This document shows, one piece after another, positions 6,566 to 14,173 of a stretch of DNA of 16,048 bases; the first letter of the stretch is position 1; every line of letters starts with the position of its first letter. Source of the DNA: Planctomycetaceae bacterium (lineage in GTDB: Bacteria > Planctomycetota > Phycisphaerae > SM23-33); contig JAJFVE010000159.1 of assembly GCA_021371965.1 (NCBI GenBank), forward strand, positions 1 to 16,048, in the 5' to 3' direction. A model generated the notes under the pieces. The model worked only from the letters and a program-made list of their open reading frames with translations. It was not told the origin of the DNA and made no database searches. A program made the position numbers and the translations under genes.

Positions 6566-7256
6566 AGCATTCCTGGTACTGCACCCAGTGGATCGCCTGG
6601 CGGAGCAGGCGCGAGGCGCTAGCGCACTTGAGCTTGTCCTTGATGTTCTCGCGGTGCGAATCGACCGTCTTGGAGCTGATGTGCAGGCGCTGGGCGATCT
6701 CGCGCGTCGGCAGACCGTTGCCGATGAGCTCGAAGATCTCCAGTTCCCGGTCCGTCAGGGAGTCCATGAGGTTGCGGCCGCTGCCGCTGCCGGAGGCGTA
6801 AACCCCGGCGAAACGGCTGAGCACTTTGGAGGACATCTGGCCGCTGATGTAGATATTTCCCCGCAGCACGGTGCGGATTCCTTCGACGACGTTGGCGGGG
6901 TTTTCCTCTTTGGTGATATAGCCCATCGCCCCGCATCGCAGGACGCGTTCGGCGTAAAGCGCCTCCTCGCGCATCGACAGCACGAGCATGCGCAGGTTGG
7001 GAAACTGCGTGGCAGCCTGGCGGATAACGTCGAGCCCGCTGCTGTCCTTGAGACTCAGGTCGATCAGAGCGACGTCGGGCTTCTCCGCGGCCATCAGCGC
7101 CAGGGCGTCGGCGGCGTTGTCCGTTTCGCCGCAGATACACAGGTCGCTCTCGCGTTCGACCACCATCTTGATGCCTTGCCGCACGATGGGATGATCTTCC
7201 ACGAGCAGAATTTTGCTTTTCTTCACGCTGACTCGTATCTTTTCCGACTTGTCCAT
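6564..7256 (-). CDS. NarL/FixJ-type response regulator
   Basis: A 230-residue two-component response regulator. The receiver domain (about 15-132) has the acidic pair Glu20-Asp21, the phosphoacceptor Asp66 (VALIDLS), Ser94 in place of Thr, and Lys116 (YITKEE). A LuxR-type helix-turn-helix domain spans about 165-225 (LTDRELEIFELIGNGLPTREIA..LHISSKTVDSH). Phosphorylation by a sensor kinase would alter DNA binding. No histidine kinase gene is in the window, so it is an orphan here. The start at 7256 (MDKSEK) is preferred because the receiver domain follows shortly after; the longer frame to 7331 adds 25 residues without family resemblance, and neither start has a strong Shine-Dalgarno sequence. 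The gene is divergent from the baeRF-like gene, and its stop lies inside a tandem repeat. Confidence 0.9.
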   Translation of the reverse strand: MDKSEKIRVSVKKSKILLVEDHPIVRQGIKMVVERESDLCICGETDNAADALALMAAEKPDVALIDLSLKDSSGLDVIRQAATQFPNLRMLVLSMREEALYAERVLRCGAMGYITKEENPANVVEGIRTVLRGNIYISGQMSSKVLSRFAGVYASGSGSGRNLMDSLTDRELEIFELIGNGLPTREIAQRLHISSKTVDSHRENIKDKLKCASASRLLRQAIHWVQYQEC

Positions 7257-7358
7257 AGCCCAAACCCGCATCTTAAGGAACCCCGAAAACCTGAACTTGC
7301 GGAATGATAACACGCTTTGCCGGAAGTGCACTATAAAAAACTGCCCGCCCGCGTAATG

Positions 7359-7479
7359 CCTCAGTCATGGGGGGAAAGTCGTGCCGTACGGTATCTGGGC
7401 CAAGCATTCATCGACGCCTGCAAGACGGCGTTGATAAATACTCGGTGCCTCCGCCGCGACTTCCCCCCTGGAACTGAGG
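7359..7479 (+). promoter_or_regulatory. Long-range stem-loop upstream of the baeRF-like gene
   Basis: CCTCAGT (7359-7365) pairs with ACTGAGG (7473-7479), GGGGGG (7369-7374) with CCCCCC (7463-7468), and AAGTCG with CGACTT just inside, giving about 19 base pairs with a small internal loop and one bulged A. The 75-base interior holds a CCGTACGG palindrome and an ACGCC/GGCGT hairpin. The stem ends 94 bases before the ATG at 7574, inside the 317-base divergent gap with the response regulator. As part of the baeRF transcript it would be a structured 5' leader. It could also be a DNA-level element or a dispersed repeat. The remainder of the gap shows no gene. Confidence 0.5.
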
Positions 7480-7561
7480 GGATACCCGCCCGCGACGCGC
7501 ATATAGTGAATGAGGGAGACACGGTCAGGTTCATGCAGCCACGCTTGTGCCGGCAATAAGT

Positions 7562-7567
7562 AGGAGG
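7562..7567 (+). promoter_or_regulatory. Perfect AGGAGG ribosome binding site
   Basis: AGGAGG lies six bases before the ATG at 7574. It decides the start of the baeRF-like gene over the upstream in-frame ATG at 7547 and is the strongest Shine-Dalgarno sequence in the window, pointing to efficient translation. Confidence 0.85.
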
Positions 7568-7573
7568 CGTCTC

Positions 7574-8761
7574 ATGGCCGAGCAAATCACCAAGGCTCGC
7601 ATCCGCGAGCTGATGTCACAGACTGATCCGATGAATGTTTCCATCTTCATGTCGATGCACCCGTTTGGGCCCCAAAAGCAGGAAGACTCGCTGAGGCTCA
7701 AGAACCTGCTGGACAAGGCCCGGGATCGCCTGATAGCGATGGGCGTTGCGGGCGCGCGGGCGCAGCAGCGAGTCGACGCCGTCGCCTCGCGCATCGATGC
7801 CGGGCGAATCTGGCAAAATCAGTGCCACGGCCTGGCGGTCTATCTTGGACCCAAGCACGATTACGTCTTTCAGTTGCCCCTGGCGCCGCGCGAAATGGTG
7901 GTCGTGGGGCCTCGATTCCATATCAAGCCGCTCCTGGCGGCCTTGGCCCTGGTGGGACGCTTCTACGTTCTGGCTTTAAGTTCCAACCAGGTGCGTCTGT
8001 ACGAGGCCGACCCGAAGGGCATGCGGGTCATCGAGACGGCGGCCCTGCCGCGCGACTACGACGAGGCCACGCGGTTCAACCAGTTCCAGCGCCAAGTGAG
8101 CTTCCACACCCGCACGTCCGCGCACGGCGCCGGTTCGAGGCGGCCGGCGATGTTCCACTCCCAGGGCGGCGGCGATGAGGCCGACAGGAAAAGGTACCTT
8201 CTCGACTTCTGCCACATGGTCGACGCCGGCGTGCAGAGCGTACTGGCCGGCCAGACCGTCCCGCTGGTGCTGGCGGCCTGCGAGCCGCTGGCGGGCATCT
8301 TCCGCCAGTGCTGCAGCTACCGCTTCCTCTACAGCCACATCGTCGAGGGCAACCCGGAGTTGCTTTCACCTGAGGACCTGCACCACCTGGCGATGAAGGC
8401 GCTGGGCGATCATTTCCTGCTGGCGATGCGCCGCGACGGCGACCTCTACCGCCAACTGGCCACCAAGGGCCACGCATCGAGCAACATCGAGGAAATTCTC
8501 GCAGCCGCCACATACGGGCGGGTCGAGGCAATGTTCGTCTCGGCTGGGGATCACTGCTGGGGCCGCTACGACGGTCAGACCGGCACGGCAGAGATCCACC
8601 CTGTCCAGCAGGAGGGCGACGAAGACCTGTTCGACCTGGCGGCCGCACGGGCATTTGAAAATGGCGGAACCGTCCACGTCGTCTCTCGAGGCGAGGTGCC
8701 CGACTCCGCCGCCATCGCCGCGACGTTCCGCTACGCGCTGTCCCGCGCCGAGGCGGGGTGA
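7574..8761 (+). CDS. baeRF family-7-like release-factor homologue
   Basis: The 395-residue protein resembles the bacterial archaeo-eukaryotic release factor (baeRF) proteins, especially family 7. Typical features are VSIFMSMHPFGPQ..DSLRLKNLLDKA (22-49), WQNQCHGLAVYLGP (80-93), VVVGPRFHIKPLL (109-121), FYVLALSSNQVRLYE (130-144), a glycine-rich loop HSQGGGDEADRK (195-206) at the place of the GGQ-like loop, and a C-terminal eRF1-domain-3-like part with GRVEAMFV (315-322) and GDEDLFDLAA (348-357). By analogy with eRF1/Dom34, the family is thought to act on ribosomes, perhaps rescuing or modulating stalled ones; the reaction is not established. It is convergent with the PQQ protein gene, only 13 bases between stops. 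The start is fixed by AGGAGG. Family membership is fairly sure; activity is inference. Confidence 0.85.
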   Translation: MAEQITKARIRELMSQTDPMNVSIFMSMHPFGPQKQEDSLRLKNLLDKARDRLIAMGVAGARAQQRVDAVASRIDAGRIWQNQCHGLAVYLGPKHDYVFQLPLAPREMVVVGPRFHIKPLLAALALVGRFYVLALSSNQVRLYEADPKGMRVIETAALPRDYDEATRFNQFQRQVSFHTRTSAHGAGSRRPAMFHSQGGGDEADRKRYLLDFCHMVDAGVQSVLAGQTVPLVLAACEPLAGIFRQCCSYRFLYSHIVEGNPELLSPEDLHHLAMKALGDHFLLAMRRDGDLYRQLATKGHASSNIEEILAAATYGRVEAMFVSAGDHCWGRYDGQTGTAEIHPVQQEGDEDLFDLAAARAFENGGTVHVVSRGEVPDSAAIAATFRYALSRAEAG

Positions 8762-8774
8762 ACGGTGTTCCGCG

Positions 8775-11700
8775 TCATCGACCAAGTGCAAAGACGTGCA
8801 CGCCCGAGCGGTCGGCGATGACGATGGCGTGGTCGAGGATTCTGGCCTGGGCGTCGTGGTCCCAGCGGTACGACTGGCTGCACGCTGCGCCGCTCAGTTC
8901 GCTGCGGGCGACGTGGCGGGCCGTGGCGGCATCGAACACGTCCACGTACATCCGCGGGTCGATCGTCGCCCACTTGATATTCATGTCCTTGCGGTCGCGG
9001 CGGTGCAGGTACTTGCCCTTGAGACCCGACACCACGACCATCTTGTCGCCGACGAGGCGGAAGTCGTAGATGGCGTGCAAGGTGTTCTCCGGTCCGGCGG
9101 GCAGGTTGTAGACCGTCTCCTTACGCTTGGCCGGGTCGAAGCGGAACAGTTGCCCGTAGAACCGCAGGTACGCCGCGTCGGGCGCCGAGCGCAGGCCCAG
9201 GCACCAGGGGTACATCTCCGTGATGCGCGGGTCGGCCCCGCGCCGCCACGCGCCGGTGACGCCCGGGTCGCCCGCGGACGGGCGGTACTTCGCCCGCATC
9301 GCCGCGTTGATGTAGCACGCGCCGGCCGGGCTCAGCGCCGAGCACTCGGGCCAGTTCACCAGGTCGTCCAGCAGCGGCGAGATCTGCTGCACGCTCCCGC
9401 CGGCGGCGTCGACCGCCACGTCGGCCACCTGCCAGGTTCCGCCGTCGCTGCCGAAGGCCGCACTGAGGAACAGGTGCAGCCGCCCCTGCCCATCGCCCCC
9501 GCGGGCGAACCACATGCCCAGCAGCCCTTGGCGCGAGCGGAAACGCATCGGGTCGCTGAACGGGCGCGACCAGAGCACCTTGCCCGTGCCGGCATCGATG
9601 GCCGCGGCGAAAGGTTCCCAACTGTTGCCCAGCTTCCACGGGCAGGTGGCGGCCGCCACCAGCGAGTCGTCGCCGTCGATCTGGTACGGGCAGAACGGCA
9701 GTCTGGCCGACCACTGCAGCGCCCCGCCCTCAAGGTCCAGGGCGGTCAGATCGCTGCCGCTGCGGAGCACCATGCGTCGGCCGACGATGCTGCCCCCGCC
9801 AGCGGCGGCCGGGAGGAACTGCTGCCAGGCGACCTTGACCTGCCCGCGCAGTTGCAGGCAGGCCGCTTGCCGCCCCACCAGCACGCCCAGGGCCTCTGCG
9901 TTGCGGTCCTGCGGCGGCGCGACGAGGATCGGGTTCTCGCACGGCAGAGTCCAGATTTCCTTGATCGCCGCCGGCGCGGCGAAAATCTCTGGGCCCTCGG
10001 CGATGGCGGCGGCCGGGCCGGCGGCAAGGGTAGGCCCGGCCACTTCGGCCAGCGAACCGTCGGGCAAGATCGCGTGCTGCCAGAGGCCGCTGGTGTTCAG
10101 GTCTCGCTGCTCGAGCGTCTTGCCCGTCTGGGCGTGCAGGCGATGGGCCGTGGGGCCGCTGACGAGGACAACTTCGCCGCCGACGACGGCCGCCTGCGAG
10201 CCGGTTCCCTGCTCGAAATTGCGGCACCACAGCACGCGCCCGGTGGCGATGTCCATCCCGGCCAGCCATTGGGAATTGACGCCCACCAGCGCAGCGCCAC
10301 ACACGCCGGCCAGCGCGTCGGAGGGAACCAGCAGCGTTTCCCAGATCAGCTTGCCGCTGTCGCGCTGCAGCGCCAGCACGCCGCTGTGATCTCGCGGGGC
10401 CACCAGCACCGTCTCGCCCACGATGATCGGCGCGGCGCCCTCGCGCGACGCCCCGCCGGCGGCGCCGGCGTAACCGCTGAGCCATTCCACCGTGCCGTCG
10501 AGAGCGTCGCAACGGGCCACCACCCCCAGGTTCGTCGCGCAGTACACCGAGCCCTGGTGCACCGAGATGCCGCACGCCCCGCCGCCGGATTCAAAATCGC
10601 TGCGGTCGCCGCCGCCGATGGCCTGCTTCCAAAGCGTGTGGCCGCTACGGCCGTCCATGCACACCAGCGCCAGCGCGGGCGAGTCGCCCCCGCCCTGCAC
10701 TGCCAGCACGTACACGCGCCCCTCGGCGGCTGTGGGCTCGCTCAGGGGCGTCAGGTCTTTCCAGTCGCCGTCGGCCGCGGTGGTCCAGAGCGTCTTTCCG
10801 CTGCGGGCGTCGCAGGCCTCGATCAGCGGCTTCCTGCCCCCGACGAGCCTGTAGAACGCCCGCGCGGCGGCCAGGCCCAAGGCCACGTCGGTCAACGCCG
10901 ACGACGCGGGCCCGCGCACGGCGATGGGGCGCGGAGTTTCCCGCCGCCACCACCGCGGCGTGCCGGCAAAGACCACGCTCTGCTCCTGCGGCGTGTCCGG
11001 CCCGGGCGCCTCCCACGGCGGGGAGTGGACCCAGAGGCTCTTGCCGCCCGCGGCGTCGAAGCGGGCCGCCTTCGCGCCCGACACCAGCAGCGCCGCGGCG
11101 TCGGCCTGGATCATGTCCAGCGGACCAGCGGCGCCCTCGCGGCCAACGGCCCACAGCGGCGGCAACTCGAGGCGCCGCCGGACCAGTGACGCCAGCGCGA
11201 CAGGCCGCTCGCCCGCCCCTGCTGCCGCCGACAGGATCGCCTGCTTGATCTTCCCCGCCGGCGCCTTGCCGCCCCGCCAGGGCAGCGGCTCGTCGTCGGC
11301 CACTGCCGCCATCGCCGCGTCGATCTGCCAGCGCGGAGCGTCTTCCTGGACCAGCGTCAGCCACAGCCCCACGCGGGCGCACGCACGCAGATCGGCGCCG
11401 GCCGCGTGACGCAGCACGTCGCCATAGGCCGCAAACGCCTCCTGCCGCCGCCCGGTGCGGAGCGAGTGCTCGGCGAAATCCAGCAGCGCCGCATGCACGC
11501 TGGCGGCCCAGGGGTACTTCTTGGCCAGGCGGCTCAGGTCGTGCCCGTCGCCGCTGTCGCGCACCTGCCGGGCCAGGTTGCATGCGGCCTGTTCCTGCAT
11601 GGCCCGCAGCGCCGCCAGCGCCGCCGGCGGGAGTTTGCACAGCGCCTGGTCTGCCGCGGCGCGATAGGAGATGTAGTGCGTGTCGCTGACGCGCAGCAGC

Positions 11701-12602
11701 AGGCCGCTCTGGGCGCCCATGTCCGCCACGCGAGACAGCTCGTCAGCCTTGGCGGGGGCGTCTTCCTGCTCGCGGATGTGGCTGGCGGCTTCCCACCGCA
11801 TTTCCATGTCGACGTTGCGGGGCACGCGGATGGCCGGGCCGGGCAGCACCCGCGCCATGCCCTTCGAGGGGTCCTGGGACTTGTCGTAATACGCCGCCGC
11901 CTGCTCGGCGTGCCCCATCGCCGTCAGCAGGTCGCCCGCGGCCGCGTACGCGCGAGGGCACTGCGGGCCAATGCGGGCGACGGCCTTGAAGAACGCGGGG
12001 AAGGCGTCGTATCGCGGCCGGGCCGCCAGCGCAGAAGCCATCCGCTGCAGCGCCGCGACGACGACCGGATGGTCGTTGGGGATGCCTGCGGCCTCGTTGA
12101 GGTCGAGGATCTCCTGCATGACGAAGGCCCAGTCCATCGCCGAGGGGTTCTTGACGGCGTCCTGGAAGGGCTGATCGATGATGTCGGCGTAGGCCGCCGC
12201 CACCAGCTCTTTGCGCTGCGGGAACTCCTTGATCAGCGCGTAGAGATAGTAGGACCGCCACCACATGCTGCCGGCCTGGGCGTGCGCGTCGGCGATCTGG
12301 CGGTAGGCGTCGGCGTGCTTTTCGCGGTCGGCCGGCGATTTGAACCGCACGATCATCGCTTTGAGCAGCGTGATCTTGCGCAGCGCCTGGGCGCGTGAGG
12401 CGCCAGCCGCAGCCGCCTTGTCGCGCCCCGCCTTCACCGGCTCGCCGACGGGATTAGCCGCCAGCGTCTGCTCCCATGTGTCGCGCCAGGCGATCGGCGG
12501 CCCGGCCCACTCCGGCGGCAGATAGTCCACCACCCGCGCCTGCGGCGGCCCCTGCCCCGCGGCGGTGGCCGCAAACAACAATATGAGAGCCAATTTCCGC
12601 AT
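8775..12602 (-). CDS. Large exported PQQ-like beta-propeller protein
   Basis: A 1275-residue protein with a probable signal peptide (MRKLALILLFAATAAGQ), an alpha-helical, TPR-like N-terminal half (about 60-480) and a PQQ/quinoprotein-type propeller. The propeller blades show the GxxxW end motif repeatedly: GKSLW (520), GKTLW (602), GHTLW (654), GTVEW (703), GKLIW (750), GRVLW (788) and GKVLW (1007). The regularity fades toward the C-terminus. Such proteins are usually periplasmic or envelope scaffolds; a bound quinone or dehydrogenase activity cannot be claimed, since catalytic residues of PQQ dehydrogenases are not evident. It follows the lipoprotein genes by 80 bases on the same strand and may belong to their operon. 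The start at 12602 has only a distant GGGGG (12 bases). A long plus-strand frame opposite (8655-11189) is a GC-composition shadow. Confidence 0.88.
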   Translation of the reverse strand: MRKLALILLFAATAAGQGPPQARVVDYLPPEWAGPPIAWRDTWEQTLAANPVGEPVKAGRDKAAAAGASRAQALRKITLLKAMIVRFKSPADREKHADAYRQIADAHAQAGSMWWRSYYLYALIKEFPQRKELVAAAYADIIDQPFQDAVKNPSAMDWAFVMQEILDLNEAAGIPNDHPVVVAALQRMASALAARPRYDAFPAFFKAVARIGPQCPRAYAAAGDLLTAMGHAEQAAAYYDKSQDPSKGMARVLPGPAIRVPRNVDMEMRWEAASHIREQEDAPAKADELSRVADMGAQSGLLLRVSDTHYISYRAAADQALCKLPPAALAALRAMQEQAACNLARQVRDSGDGHDLSRLAKKYPWAASVHAALLDFAEHSLRTGRRQEAFAAYGDVLRHAAGADLRACARVGLWLTLVQEDAPRWQIDAAMAAVADDEPLPWRGGKAPAGKIKQAILSAAAGAGERPVALASLVRRRLELPPLWAVGREGAAGPLDMIQADAAALLVSGAKAARFDAAGGKSLWVHSPPWEAPGPDTPQEQSVVFAGTPRWWRRETPRPIAVRGPASSALTDVALGLAAARAFYRLVGGRKPLIEACDARSGKTLWTTAADGDWKDLTPLSEPTAAEGRVYVLAVQGGGDSPALALVCMDGRSGHTLWKQAIGGGDRSDFESGGGACGISVHQGSVYCATNLGVVARCDALDGTVEWLSGYAGAAGGASREGAAPIIVGETVLVAPRDHSGVLALQRDSGKLIWETLLVPSDALAGVCGAALVGVNSQWLAGMDIATGRVLWCRNFEQGTGSQAAVVGGEVVLVSGPTAHRLHAQTGKTLEQRDLNTSGLWQHAILPDGSLAEVAGPTLAAGPAAAIAEGPEIFAAPAAIKEIWTLPCENPILVAPPQDRNAEALGVLVGRQAACLQLRGQVKVAWQQFLPAAAGGGSIVGRRMVLRSGSDLTALDLEGGALQWSARLPFCPYQIDGDDSLVAAATCPWKLGNSWEPFAAAIDAGTGKVLWSRPFSDPMRFRSRQGLLGMWFARGGDGQGRLHLFLSAAFGSDGGTWQVADVAVDAAGGSVQQISPLLDDLVNWPECSALSPAGACYINAAMRAKYRPSAGDPGVTGAWRRGADPRITEMYPWCLGLRSAPDAAYLRFYGQLFRFDPAKRKETVYNLPAGPENTLHAIYDFRLVGDKMVVVSGLKGKYLHRRDRKDMNIKWATIDPRMYVDVFDAATARHVARSELSGAACSQSYRWDHDAQARILDHAIVIADRSGVHVFALGR

Positions 12603-12682
12603 CCACGTTCATAACCCCCGCCCGCTGATCGCGGAGCGGCAATTCGCCATAGCACGGGCCGTCCCGTCGGCAGAGAAGAACT

Positions 12683-14173
12683 TCACGGCAGCACTGCCAT
12701 CGCTTCGGCAATTACGGGCAAGGCCGCACTTGAGTGGGGAATCAGCACCCCGTGGAAGGAGTAGCCCTGCCGCCGCGAAAGACCCGTCGCATCGACAAAC
12801 GCCACACGCCGCGGTTCCTGCGTCGCCGGCTGGACCTTGACGGTCACGACGTTAGAGATGAGTTTGCCCTTCCACGCCCACGCCGGCCAGGCGTTGTCGA
12901 ACTCGGGTGGCTGTTTCTGGGTCGATGGGATGCCCTGCATCTGGGGGAAGTACGCCCGCCAGGTGTCGCGGGCATGCTGTACTTGAGGGTCTGGGGCCTG
13001 CGGGTAGAATCCGGGATGGATGGGGAACTCGGCCCAGACTTCGGCCGACTCGCTTGCCGAAATCGCGTTCCAGATGGTCTGAGGGTCGCCGTCGGCGACA
13101 TTATCGCTACGTAGCGTGAACGTCCGGCCCAAAGTCGCACCGGGCTTGATCTCCAGTGGACTGTGCACATGCAGGCTTCTGATATCGACCGGCCTGTCGA
13201 TGAAGAATACGAACGTCTGCCCGGAAGCAGCCTTCACTCGCACGCCCACGTACGACGGCCAATCAATCTGGCCGCACAGACACACAGGCACCACTCTCCG
13301 CTGGGCGGCTTCAGAGATCACTTCCACCTTGAGCGCCACGTCTTCCCACCGCGACCAGACCTTCTTTTCGCACGAGAGCTTGAGCCTCAGCCGATTGATA
13401 CACTCGCCCGCCGCCGGCGTCGTAGCGGGCATCGTCGTCGACGTGTTCGCCCGTCCATAGGTCGTGTACTCGGGCTTAAGCTCGATGTAGATGACATCCG
13501 GGATCGCCGCGACGGAGGGCAATTGCGTCTTTTCGATGTCGATCATCAGACGATCGTGCTCCACAGTGGCCTTGATCCCCTGCTTTTCCAACTGGGACTT
13601 CACGCCATCGAGGTTCGCACGGGCAAAGACCATAAACGGCCGACATTCGTGCTGGGCCGGGGGCCTTCCGGTAAGGCCTGGCAGGGAGTCATTCGGGAAA
13701 TCCGGGATGCCTTCAGCGTAGAGCTTCAAGATACCGGGGGTGAGTTTGTATAGAGGCTGAAAGATATAGACCTTGGCCACATACGGCAGGCGCTCGATCT
13801 GCGTTCTCTTTGCCGGATCGATCTTGAGCAGCGTGTCGTCGCTTTGGAATCCGCTAATGACCGCGGCGCCCAGCGCCTGGATCTGCGTATACCATTCGCG
13901 TTTCCCGCTTTCTTTGAACTGAACGATGTAATAGCCGGTGTCTTTGTCGGTAATGAAAGATGCCAGATCGTCCCTCGACATCTTGCGGTAATACTCGCCG
14001 TTGGTTTTCACGCAAAACGGATAAAGGCCACGGATCAGATCATCGGCGGTTTCCCGCGTGGTCGGCTGGGACGCAGGTCTTGTGGCTGGCGACTTGCGGC
14101 ACCCCTCGACGGCCGCACCCGCCGTCGCGGCCAGCACGATCGCGCATATTGAGATGATATTTCTTCGTTTCAT
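12683..14173 (-). CDS. Lipoprotein: S8-propeptide-like plus Ig/BsuPI-like domain
   Basis: A 496-residue exported protein, probably a lipoprotein (signal segment 1-24, Cys25 in VEGC, an imperfect lipobox with Glu at -2). Residues 80-148 (YYIVQFKESGKREWY..., LGAAVISGF, ERLPYVAKVYIFQPLYKL) and 180-237 (FMVFARANLDGVKSQLEKQG..., IPDVIYIELKP) resemble the two-part N-terminal region that precedes the catalytic domain in certain S8 (subtilisin-like) proteases. No Asp/His/Ser protease domain follows. Instead residues 259-450 form a beta-rich module similar to the upstream lipoprotein's second domain: LRLKL..K..W..WEDVALKVEV, CLCG at 298-301, EIKPG at 341-345 and W-K-G-K-L-I-S-N at 434-441. The ATG overlaps the previous gene's stop (ATGA), and AGGTGG precedes it, so the two are translationally coupled. 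Protease control is a guess; family unnamed. Confidence 0.8.
   Translation of the reverse strand: MKRRNIISICAIVLAATAGAAVEGCRKSPATRPASQPTTRETADDLIRGLYPFCVKTNGEYYRKMSRDDLASFITDKDTGYYIVQFKESGKREWYTQIQALGAAVISGFQSDDTLLKIDPAKRTQIERLPYVAKVYIFQPLYKLTPGILKLYAEGIPDFPNDSLPGLTGRPPAQHECRPFMVFARANLDGVKSQLEKQGIKATVEHDRLMIDIEKTQLPSVAAIPDVIYIELKPEYTTYGRANTSTTMPATTPAAGECINRLRLKLSCEKKVWSRWEDVALKVEVISEAAQRRVVPVCLCGQIDWPSYVGVRVKAASGQTFVFFIDRPVDIRSLHVHSPLEIKPGATLGRTFTLRSDNVADGDPQTIWNAISASESAEVWAEFPIHPGFYPQAPDPQVQHARDTWRAYFPQMQGIPSTQKQPPEFDNAWPAWAWKGKLISNVVTVKVQPATQEPRRVAFVDATGLSRRQGYSFHGVLIPHSSAALPVIAEAMAVLP

Noticed and set aside
7317..7559. Small plus-strand frame of 80 codons before the baeRF-like gene
   Set aside because: It covers the paired arms of the stem-loop, has no ribosome binding site and no recognisable protein features.
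8655..11189. Long plus-strand open frame (844 codons) opposite the propeller protein gene
   Set aside because: Its translation is rich in Arg, Ala, Gly, Gln and His with no motif, and it lies antisense to a gene with clear repeated propeller motifs; high GC content makes such frames common.
8775..12602. PQQ-dependent dehydrogenase
   Set aside because: Propeller blade motifs are present, but the TPR-like half and lack of visible catalytic and quinone-binding residues fit a scaffold-type PQQ-like protein better.
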